This document shows, piece by piece, positions 12,435 to 22,829 of a stretch of 64,000 bases of DNA. The position numbers and the translations under genes are program-made. Under the pieces are notes generated by a model that was not told the DNA's origin, did no database searches, and saw only the letters and a list, made by a program, of their open reading frames with translations. The stretch lies in contig OX387200.1 of assembly GCA_947561715.1 (NCBI GenBank), positions 3,598,501 through 3,662,500 on the forward strand, read 5' to 3'. The DNA comes from Ascidia mentula. Its lineage: Eukaryota; Chordata; Ascidiacea; Phlebobranchia; Ascidiidae. Each line of letters starts with the position of its first letter. Position 1 is the first letter of the stretch.

Positions 12435-15400
12435 CTAAAAATCCTGCTGCTCCCCGGAGGGCAAGTCCGGGGAATTCCCGTTGGTATCGCCCATAGCCCT
12501 TAGTTCAGGTATTTTCTTCGCCACGTACCCAGGGGCGGGGGTAAGTTTCGGGGGCGCGGGGGTGAGTTTCGGGAGCTGGATCGTCCGTTTCTTGGCCTCT
12601 GTGCTCGTGTTGCGCGGATCGAACAGCGGCGGAACGCTGACGGGGGCAGATGGGGCGTTCGATGAGGTTGATGACGTCATCGCTCTCGGGTCGTACGGGG
12701 CTGGGGTAGGCGTTGCTATGAAAACGAAAACCGTGCCAACGTTGGTGTTTTGTACAATTGTGCTTTTATAAACTAGCAGTGGCGTTTTGTTTACGATTGT
12801 TAATGCTGTCTGGACAATGAACATGCACAACATTGTTGAATATAACATAACTTGTATTTGTATCTTACCCGTCGAACTGGTACTTCCAGCTGTTATGAAA
12901 CGGGGGTCGTACGGAGCGATGGAGGGCGCTGACGTGGTCTCGGATACCGCTGCTTCCACGGGAGGAGTTGGCTTGTGAAGAGCCGAGGGCTTCGGTTTCG
13001 CCCTCAGCAGTGAGGGTAGGGATGATATGCTGTTGCTCGTTTTGGAAGTCGGTGACGTGGTTTTGTTGGCATCTGATACGTGAGCCATGTCTAGGTTTAG
13101 TTCTGGAAGGCTGGGGATCACCGACGACGGAGGTTTCGTAAGAAGGGCCGCAGGCGTTTGTGGAATAAGGGGTTTTGGGACAGGAGCAGGGGCTGCTTGC
13201 TGGTGTGACGGTGAGCGCAATGTTGTTGACGACCTACGACCCAAACGCGGATCGTTGGGTTTGGACTTTACCCTAGGGTCAGCGACCATCGGCTTCGTTC
13301 TGGCTTGTTGCATGGAAAGTCTTGGATCGCCTCGTTTTTCAACCGAATTACCTCGGTTACTTTCGGAGGACAGAGTTATTTTCAGGCCGACGAGTTTTCC
13401 AGACACCATCATTAGATCCTTTCCGAACAGAGGGACCTGACCTCTAAATTCAACGCGCTTTTGGCCGAAGAGTCGACTGAGGGAGATACGCGGATCAGGA
13501 TGAGACGCATGTATGGAATCGGCCGATTGTTTGACCACAAGAGGAATCACCAACGGCTCTTTGTAAAGTTCGCTGGTGGAAAGACGTCTGCGCAGGGAAT
13601 GTGGAGGGTGGTACGGCTGTTTCGAGCTTGGGTGACCGGGGCTAGAGTTGCTTCCACTGCTTGACTTTCGCTCGCGATGATGGGGAGGATGCTGTGGTGG
13701 CGACATCATTGGTTCTTGGATGTGGGTGTTGCTGGGGACGAGGCCTGTTGGGCACAAAGTTGGGTGGTCAAATGCACTGATTTATTTTGTGGTAGTTAGT
13801 GTAAGATTATGCCTAAAAACTATAAAGAAATTTATAGCATATTTATAGGGCAACAGACTTTTGCATAGAGGATGCATTACTTTGGTGCATAACTACAGAG
13901 CATTTCAGTTATGCTTTATCACATAGATATTTGCAATAACACATATTTTCATACAAAAAATTGTTTGTCTGTTACAGTTTGTTTCCCACAATTTTTACTC
14001 TGTATCAATCAACCAAAATATCAATTAGAATCGTAACAAATAAAGGCAGAAAACTTACTTGACTTCGATGATGGGGGCATGCCGATGACACTGGCTACTT
14101 TGGAAAGAAGATTTGCATCCACATCGCCAGATTTCTTGTTCGAGATCATTTGCATGATAGATTGTACTGAGTTAGAAGAGGGAGGGTGGCGGACTCCGGC
14201 TATGTTGCCTCTTGATGTCGAGGAACTGTCGTCGTCTTCACTGGAGTAAGTCCAACTGTCTGTGGTTTCCAAAATGAGTTAGTTCATGCATATTTGGGTG
14301 TTTGCCCTATTTTATACTTTTTTAGCACAAAAGAACACAGATCCTCATGATGTAGTGCAATGCTTCTTTGGTTGTAATGCCCCAATAAACAAGACATCAC
14401 TTGTGTTCACTAAAGAAGCGCGACAAATTCTTGCCACTTGTACGGATTTACAACAATACATGGTGTTAGAAGTGGGATTTGAACCTACACTTCCTCTTGG
14501 AGACCATTTACAACAATATACAAGCGCCACCAGGCAGACTCAAAGAAATAAATTTTATTTAAAGCTGACCTTTTCCACTTCCATCCATCAAAGAGTCATT
14601 GTTTGTTTCATTTGAAGATTTGCGCTTTTGATGAATTCTCATGAACAATGCTTTTTGTTTTGCAGGCAGAAAAGATGGAGCTTTCACTTCATCTAGAAAG
14701 AATTGATTTTTTTGTATTTAAACCTTTTTAAAAATCATGGTCTTTTGAGTGCAAAATCCTAAAAACGGCCGCCAAGTAAAAGTGACCAGAAAAATTTATT
14801 ATACTTGATTTTGGTAAAAATACTTTTAGGACGGATTAGATCATACCTTTAATGACATCATGGTCATCCATTCTTATCACATCCTCTTCAGTCTCCTCAT
14901 CAGGGCCAGACTTCATATGATAGTCATTGGTATGATCATGATGATCTTCATGATCCAATTCATGGTCTAAATTATTTGCAAATATATCAAGGCTGACACA
15001 ATTATGTTGACCTGTTTTAGTTGGCAACTTACCTTTTTCTTGTGTTTCATTAGTCTGCATCATGTTGTTGGATTCATTTGCACCTGCCTGGTCATAGAGC
15101 TGATCATACTCTTGTATAGTATTTTCGCTTTGTGTATCGAGGTGTTGTTGACCTGAACGTTACATTTCAAATATAACAATTATGAAAATACAACAGGCTT
15201 GTTATTAAAACACTTAACAATATTTTTGTTTTCTAACCTGCATTTTTAGGTTTAGTTTGGCCCTGCAATGCAGGGTTGTGTAAATGTACTGGGGGCATCC
15301 CCAAAATGCTTGGTCCTTGGGGGTAGTAGGGTACCATGGGCCGTGGCATGTTTGGTGTGGGTAAAGGCAAAAGACCCCCTTGGTTAGGTACAAATGGTTG

Positions 15401-18262
15401 ATTATGACGAGCATGCAATGCAATCAATTCATCATCTGTCATTGTAAGTGATGGGACAGCACTGTAAAAATATACATATGTTAGTAAATAATTCGAATCA
15501 GAATGCATCCGACTGAAATGGTTTACCAGGTTTTACCATTTGTTAATATTGCTTCATACAACACTATAATTTTCAGAATATTATAGGATCCAGTAACTGT
15601 ATTCTTAAAATAAATATTTTTCTAATACCCAAAGTACTGTCTGTTTCTTGATCAACTTAACTATCATTTCAAGAACAATGTAAAAGCCAACTTTGCTCCA
15701 TTGCATTATTTTCTTTAACAACACACATAATTTCCCAACAACCAATTAGGTCTAGGACTCTTTTTCACAAAAGCTAAAATGCTTTCAGTTCACCTTGGTG
15801 GCGGAAACCGAAACCTTGGCAGAATCCATCTTGGCATAAAGTTGTCACTGCAATATATAGCTCTACATGTAAACTTTGATACTGATGCTGCTTTAAATCT
15901 GAACTCGACTGAACAGGTATTTGGCTAAAAATCTATCCCTGTCTTACATAGCAACTCCTGCAAAACTAAGACTGGCAAGTAAATATGAACCATCACAAAA
16001 GCGCATTATTTTGGCACACAAACACTCACTTTTGATCAATTCTTTTTTGTAGTTCAGGAGAAGGTTCGACTTTAATATCAAATAAAGAGGGTATCCCTCC
16101 CATTCGTGGCATGTTTTGTAATGGTTGACCCAATTTGTTTGAGGACTGTGGAAGCATTTTGGGGGTGGGAAGAAGCCCCATGCCTGGAGGTGGTTTTTGA
16201 AGGGGTCGAAGACCTGCTTTTTCAAGAGCTTCAATTTCTTCAGAGTCATCAATGCTATTGTACATATCTTGCCACTAAAGAAAAAAATGCATAATTGTAA
16301 ATTCTTATGTTATTAAAACTTTTTCCCTGAAATTAATATTTTTCACAAAATTTAATTTGAACATTAAACTTTTTGTATGAAACTAAGCTACAACAAGGTC
16401 TGTAAACTGTCAAAAATTTTTGAAATATAAAAAAAAACGTAACAAGGGACTGATACCTTTTGGACAATCGGCTTGGTCATGTCAGTTAAAGTTTCATGAG
16501 AAAACATACATTTTTCTCCTGCTAGGCATTTTGTGCCAGTGTGAAAGTACTTGCACGGGTAATCTTGTACAAAAGGAATTAAGGAAACAAATGGATAAAC
16601 AAAAGTACTAACAATAATTCTTATCCTGCTTGTCTGCAAGCTTTTTAATTGGTGTTTTGTTAATTTCAAACCACAGTACGAGTTACACAATACTTATTTA
16701 ACTTCAAAATAGAGGCTGCTTAACTAGTTGTAGCAATAACATTTAAAATATAATTGAAAAGGATATCATGCATATAAGTGCACTTGTCTCCATTACTACA
16801 GGATCCAGTCATGTAAAACTGACATAACTCTGGATGTTTTTTTGGTTTCGAATCTCGAGGCCGTCTTGGGGATATTCGATGGCTGTAGCTGCACTTGTCT
16901 CCCTGAAGGAAAAACATGAATTATGTTGCATTTTCCTACGTAGATTTTCTCTTTTACAATTTTGTGGTTTCAAATGGGATAAAAGTCTACAGCATCATTA
17001 CAAGCCTATTGTTTTTAACTTTTCTCCAATTTTAGTTGGATAGAAAACAATGCATATAGTATATATATTATTAAAGTTCAGTTACTTGGGATATATTTAT
17101 GTTTGCATCGTCATACTTACTTTACCACAATGTCCCTCACGGAAGTATTTGCAAACTGGAGGATCATTGTTGTTGGGTGATTCAGTGCCTCTTTTGGGGC
17201 GAGAGCGATGATTTCTTCTTTTATCGTCATACTAAAGCATATGTATATGGTTCAGTTACTAATGTTCAAGAAAATTTGTACAGTTTGTTTGAAATTTTAA
17301 CGAACCGAATTGTTGCCATTGTTTCGCTGTCTTTGTGACCGATGTGATCGATTGGAGGAGTCCCTAGTTCTCCTTTGTCTTCTTATATTGTCATCATAAC
17401 CCACACTATAGTAGTTGTCATCATCATAATTGGCTTCCTCAGTTTGCGCTGGTTTTTCTTGTAGCGAACTCTTTTTGTAGTTCTGGTACTGCGCCAAATG
17501 AGACTCAAAGTCACTGTAGTAAGAGTCTGATCCAGAGGAAAAGTCCTCTTCCTGTTGGTAGCCCTCCACAGTATTATAACCATATGCATTGTGTGAAGTT
17601 TTTGTGTCATATTCTGCTGCTGTCTGGTCATATTCACTCATCGATTGGTTGTAGTCAGTGTAATTTTTGGTGTATTTGCCAACAGTTTCGTATGTATCGT
17701 AATAACCTTGCTCTGATGGCAGAGGAGGGGACTCAGATCCAACAAGCTTTTGCTCCATGTGAGTGTTTACATCTGGAGAAGCACTTTCCCGGTCCTTTTT
17801 GTCTTTAGAGTGCTTCTTTCTTTTCTTCTTCTTCTTTGATGGAGGGCTGTCACCTCCATCTTCACTTGCATCATCACCCTAAAGATTGTATTATTTTTAA
17901 GAACATTAATTCCCTCTAAACATTTAAAAATAATGATAATTTTTTCTTTATTCTTAAATGTAAAAATATAGAATCATCACCTTTCTTTTTTTATGTCTTG
18001 ATTTTTTTTCCTCTGACTTTCGATCTTCCTTGTCATGTTTACGCTTTCGCCGTTTATGATGTGATTTTCTGTGATGCTTTTTTTTTTCATCCTCATCTGA
18101 ACCCTCATCATCGTCCTTAGCCTCATCTTCTTCTCCTTCCACAACCTCCTCCTCCTCAACCTGAACTGCATCTTCTTCATCAATCTCCCCATCCTCAAGA
18201 ATTTCACCATCTTCTTCCACTATTTGTTCTGTTGCAATCTGACCATTCTCCATGCTTAGCAT
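12435..18262 (-). CDS. ZC3H4: ZC3H4-like CCCH zinc-finger protein (Restrictor subunit)
   Basis: Twelve coding exons join with matching phases into 1,132 residues: 18262-17981, 17878-17306, 17231-17121, 16902-16767, 16566-16457, 16274-16030, 15847-15794, 15461-15238, 15152-14847, 14259-14059, 13744-12869, 12715-12435. The N-terminus has the family's EEDGEILEDGEIDEE motif, then a Lys/Arg/Ser/Tyr-rich region. Three CCCH fingers follow: CKYFREGHCGKGDKCSYSH, CQFYMTGSCSNGDKCTYMH and CKYFHTGTKCLAGEKCMFSH. The C-terminal part repeats DPR (GDPRLS, ADPRVK, NDPRLG, YDPRFI, YDPRAM, FDPRNT), another feature of ZC3H4/ZC3H6. In mammals ZC3H4 works with WDR82 to stop unproductive Pol II transcription; that role is inferred by family. 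The exon 2 donor (GTTCGT) is weak. The intron at 16567-16766 is of AT-AC type. ZC3H6 is the alternative name. Confidence 0.93.
14446..14520 (-). repeat. Retroposed 3' half of a tRNA-Leu, with CCA
   Basis: The minus strand of 14461-14505 reads as a tRNA-Leu-like 3' half: the variable arm GGTCTCCAAGAGG, then a T arm with the B-box core GGTTCAAATCC, then the acceptor strand ACTTCTAACA and CCA. The CCA is not encoded in eukaryotic tRNA genes, so the copy was made from a mature tRNA or tRNA fragment. It is bounded by a 15-bp direct repeat, ATTTACAACAATACA (14446-14460) and ATTTACAACAATATA (14506-14520), matching at 14 of 15. There is no 5' half and no A tail. It sits in the ZC3H4 intron 14260-14846. 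Confidence 0.8.
16567..16766 (-). other. U12-type AT-AC intron of ZC3H4
   Basis: The exon with the second CCCH finger has no GT donor at the required place. Instead the intron starts ATATCCTTTT, the consensus of minor-spliceosome AT-AC introns. The 3' end has the branch motif TTCCTTAAT (plus 16578-16586), about 11 nt before a terminal AC. Splicing there joins CAT-G to AA-GAT and gives CTYMHEDYPCKYF, the spacing expected between fingers two and three. All three signals and the reading frame agree. Confidence 0.88.
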
Positions 18263-20427
18263 GTCGGGATGTGGTTTGATACTAAAAATAAACAGGAAAT
18301 ATTTTTAGTTAATTAATTTAACTAAAAAATATACAATAAAAAGTGTGTTTTTTGTGGTAAATTTTTTATTTGACATCCTACAAAATACAATATGTATATA
18401 CATCACCTTTTTAATTCAAAAATTTTGTAGCAAAACAACTTCTGGGAGTTTAATAAATGTATATTTAATTAATTTTTTAAAGATTGTGCTATGCAACATA
18501 TTGCTTTGCAAAAGTTATAAAAATGAATATACAGGCTGGCAAGTTGATTTGAAAACTTACGATTATTGGGAAAATTTATCAGAAACTGGTTCATTTTGCA
18601 ATAGGCAAAATAATAAAAATAATAGAAAATGCCAAAAAAATAACTTAAATTATCCAACACATATTTTAAGGTATGGCATGGCATAATTGAAAATAAATCA
18701 AACTTCATAGAGTAGTTTGAACCTGTGTTATAAAGCAAGATTGTGGAAATTGAAGTGTATGTTTTATTGGCTGGTATACTGTTTTGTTGGAATAATTTTT
18801 ATGTTGAGTTACCTTACGTAAACATATGCCACTTAAAATAGTATATAATGTTAATTAATGTAAAATAAAACTAACACCTATTTGCTTGATATGACATTTT
18901 TAACACAACACCCACGTCATAATTTATGAATACTTACTAAAAAGAGATAGTAGCTCAGAAAGCCATGTACTTTATGATAAACTTCAGTAATTGGGTTGCT
19001 TAAAAAACATCTTAAAAGTTCTGAAATAAACAGCATATATCGGGATCAAAAAGGATTGTTGCTTGTGGGAGTGGACAACATTGCAATGGAAAACATAGTA
19101 TCAAAAAGGCCGCACACGTAACGGCGCCAGAGGTCTGCAAAATGGAAGAGAACGAACAATTTCGCCTCGAGTTAACTGAACGAGGTAGGAAGTGACGCGG
19201 CCGACCAGAAACTCGTTTCTCTTTGTGGTCTCTCCTCTTCAAACATACACTTTTTCTTTTAACGCGTTGCGCAATCAAGGGACGGTCACGAAAAACATCT
19301 GGCGGGGGGCTTTTAAATTCTACATTCAGTCACTAAATTTCTTGTGGTTTACGTTTGCAAAGTATGCTCAATGGCGCCATTTATATTAGGTTCCGATAGA
19401 TGGTGTTCGTTACTTCACCAACAATATCACAAGGGTGTAAAGTGACGCAATAATTGCAATTGCCAACAAGACTGAATCACAAAGTTACGAAAGATGTTTT
19501 ATCATTCGGCAACTTCTTACTTTATCTTCAATGTTTACACAGTTGGAACCGGTTTGCGAGTTGTGTTATTGATAGTCATTGAGATGCGTAAGGGCACGAC
19601 CTTGTCTGCACTAAGTAGGTCACGGGGCAGTCGCATATTTGGTTTTACTCTTGCGATGTCCTCGGGCCAAATGAAATTTATTGATTGCAAGCAAACCACA
19701 ATTTACAAACCTAATGGCAACATGTGACACTGATATCCCGTTACTATTAAATGAGAACAATATTTTTATGCGTATCGCCCAATAAAGCAAGCAGCTTATT
19801 CCCCGCTATTATGTTCGAACGCTCTTCCAGGAATGATAGCAACAAACATTGTGTACGCTAAGAGATGTCTGTCGTTTATGGGTTTTTCAACACAATGCCA
19901 CGAAACGTTTAGCTGGTAAGCAAGCTAAAACGGCCATCGAGCAGAAATGCAACCACACCTTTATGGCTTGTAACACACACACACCAGCAAGTAGTCTACT
20001 GCAATGCCCGACCAACATTAACGTTGCCGATAATTTAGAAACAAGTTTGAGAATGATTAATACAAATTGGCTTATATAAGAGCACAGTTAAAAACGAGAA
20101 TAACTTCCATTAGAATTCCTTTCACTAGTTGAAACGTTTAAACTAGCACCGAACTTACATGTAACATTAGACGTCAACATAGTGCCCTCATTTAAAACTG
20201 TAGTAAACAGTTTCGTTACGTTTGGTATATTGTGGCGACAAGGATTTCGCCTACAATGGATTGCTAGTGTCTGAATGTAAACCGACGGATTTCTGACCAA
20301 CACCAACAGCACCAACGTCTTAAATGCCGGAAAGCAGCAGTATTCATCCCAGCCCAGCAAACCTTTGAAACAAACAAGACAAAAAAACAGACCATGTGAC
20401 GCAACAAAGCCGTATTTCATTTCTAGG

Positions 20428-20540
20428 CGATGATTGGTTGAGTCGCTTATTGACGTCACAGGACGATCTGCTCAGCAGCCGTACAACAATGGCGGACGGA
20501 TAATGAGCGATAGCTTGCGCCCGCTAAGAGAAAATGGCGG
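20428..20540. promoter_or_regulatory. Candidate promoter: CCAAT, CRE and YY1-like sites
   Basis: The segment has an inverted CCAAT box (ATTGG, about 20433), a perfect palindromic CRE TGACGTCA (20451-20458) and two ATGGCGG cores (20489-20495 and 20534-20540) in the YY1 context AA-ATGGCGG. In animal genes YY1 cores in this orientation lie just downstream of the start site, so a plus-strand transcript starting near 20480 is plausible. SUPT5H is the nearest plus-strand gene, but its first coding exon is 2.3 kb away. No transcript evidence is available. Confidence 0.4.
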
Positions 20541-21601
20541 TGTTTCCTGGTCTTCGTCTGATTCATACAGAATACATACGGCTAGACTTCGCCAATGCTT
20601 ACCCACAGCATCCCATACTTTTGTTGTCCAAAGATAATACGCCAATTTTTTGGCAAAGTTGTTAAATTTGCGACGTGCTGTATCTAACCTAGCGCCAGAA
20701 GCAGAGGATTTTGAGCTGCAAGCGTAACGCAAATCCACACACCCTACGTATTACAGCACCAGTTTGATTAGAGTTTCAGCATCGGTTCTTTCGTTGCACT
20801 CTGCCTACGACAATAATCTTTTAAAGGATTTGTGTATCATCGCTTAAATGACTGTAGAAACTTGTGAAAAGTATCGGCAAACACCAAGTCCCGACAAAGA
20901 CGTCCCAAATGTCGCCACTTATCGCTGTGCTTCGGTGACGTGCTGAGCCAAAATAACGAAAATCGCCCACGTCAGGCCCCGCCGCTTGCGCAATCACCGA
21001 AGTGCGAACGCCTGCGAGCAGGGCCGACCTGCTAAAAACCAAGGGGGGGTCTGCAATCGCAAAAATGTAATCAAACGATAATACTTGTAATCAATAATAT
21101 CACCAATTTGCTTGTACGGTGTTGATTCTAACCCCAACATCAAGGCTTTCGAAAATAAGCTTCAGCAATCAAACAGTAAATAAACAATTTATGACGAAAT
21201 GTCACTTCAAAGGTAAATGAATCCAAAGAAAACGAAATTGCGACCTTTTTTGCTTTACAAATAAATTTATGAAATGCCGAAATTAAATCAATTCCCAATC
21301 ACTTGCTGCAAGGGAGCGAACTTGCGAAAGAAACGGCACCTGCTGATGAAAAACAATGGACGCGTTTTTATTTAGATATAGCTCAACATCATCATCTGGC
21401 GGAACAAAATTTATTCTTTTATTGTCGTGTATAACGCATATTTATAATCGACGATAGCTATTTTGAAGTAAAATTCCAATCTACGGTACCATTTTCGGCA
21501 CCTAACTCGTAATAAGTGAAACTAAATTGAAATATAATGATTAACAACATAAAAATACAAAAAGTATGACGGAAAGTGACATGGGTCGCCGGTAAACAAT
21601 G

Positions 21602-21664
21602 ATCGAAGTGACCATGTACAATAGAGGACGGTTGTGGTCCTGTATTGTACATGGTCACTTCGAT
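21602..21664. repeat. Near-perfect 63-nt hairpin
   Basis: A 22-bp perfect inverted repeat (ATCGAAGTGACCATGTACAA plus TA and its complement) is followed inward by one mismatch and a further 5 bp (AGGAC/GTCCT) around a short G/T-rich loop. Pairing stops abruptly outside the arms. No duplicated target site or coding frame is visible. Confidence 0.7.
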
Positions 21665-22370
21665 GCCGAAAGTATGAGCCGAAACGGTCTGGAGCGTGCA
21701 AGAAATCAATGGATGAGGGTGTGCCCCAAATCATCATGGGAAAGTTAAAGTTAGTAAATTTAGTCACCTATATTTACAAAATCGCATCAGTAAGCTATAC
21801 GAAAACACAATTGTTTATTTTCCCTGTAAATTCAATCTTTTCAGAAAGAAGTTTTTTTTTTGCTTTTAACCTGGAATGCATATGATAAGCAATGGAATTT
21901 TAATTACACTATTGTGCATTATTCTGTGACGTATGTTACAAAACCTAGGTTAAGTGTGAGCTGTTGATATGATTTTAGTTTTATTATTTAACGATTATTG
22001 AGTTGTGGCCACAAGTTGATCTTGATTTTAAAGTATTTGAAACATGATCTTGCTGCAAATGATTTAATTTCAAGACCAAATCGTAGATTGTTCCAGTATA
22101 CATCACATCACGGCACCAATATCAGATTCTCTGGGTGAACATGGAATTAGTGATTTATTGTATTTTCAACCACCAAGGTAAACTCTTCATGCCTGACATT
22201 TCCCACAGAAATTAAATATCTGGTAATCTTCGACCCTCAAGTTACCCAACTGACTTGAAGACCAAAGACAAATCCAGCGCTGCGTGAACGCGAATGCCGT
22301 CAAAATCAATTCTTATTCAAAATTTTGAGTTGTTGCACTCTGATCAATGAAGTTCCACAAGAGTTGCTCC

Positions 22371-22593
22371 CAGACTAGGGTTCGCGAACTTCCAAGGATC
22401 CGTGAAGTAGTTTCAAAGGGGTCCGTAAATCAGATTACTTTTACTGTTTCTCTTTCTCAAATAAATTGAAATCTGTGGTCTTACCGACATTGATTATTAG
22501 AACTGTGTAAAAACTAAGTTATTTGTGTGCTCTCTGGTCTCTGATACCTTTTCGTAGGGTCTATGACTATATAAAGGTTGGGAACCACCAATG
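22371..22593. mobile_element. Degenerate hAT-like MITE
   Basis: The left end reads CAGACTAGGGTTCGCGAAC and the inverted right end CATTGGTGGTTCCCAACC; both share the GGTTC...AAC core seen in hAT ends. No clear target site duplication remains. It lies about 240 bp upstream of the SUPT5H start. Confidence 0.4.
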
Positions 22594-22829
22594 ATTTAAA
22601 AAGTTGCCACTATGTTCTGAAGAAACTTTTCAGTCACAATCAAACCAAGCACTGATCCGATATATTTTTGCAGCATGCCCCGAAGGAAAAATACTGAAGT
22701 TTTGTTTTTTTGAGATACTTACGTGGTGGTTGTATTCATTGGCTTGTGTTCTATTTTTTGGGAATAAAGCTAAACATATCGTTAACCTCACAGGTTCTGT
22801 ATAAAATTGTTTTGTCCCTGCGTGCAAAA

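Larger units (their letters stand above)
18263..22370. other. Intergenic region between divergent ZC3H4 and SUPT5H
   Basis: No coding gene is supported. An acceptor-like site lies just upstream of the ZC3H4 start (leader from 18281). At 19139 a plus-strand ATG opens MEENEQFRLELTERG and runs to a possible donor (GAACGAG|GTAGGA), but I find no continuation. Promoter motifs at 20431-20540 and a long inverted repeat at 21602-21664 are listed separately. Confidence 0.5.

Noticed and set aside
12481-13664. Several plus-strand frames opposite ZC3H4
   Set aside because: They are antisense shadows of the ZC3H4 C-terminal exons.
19139-19194. Plus-strand ATG opening MEENEQFRLELTERG with a donor-like end
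   Set aside because: Looks like a first exon but no second exon could be found; kept only as a note.
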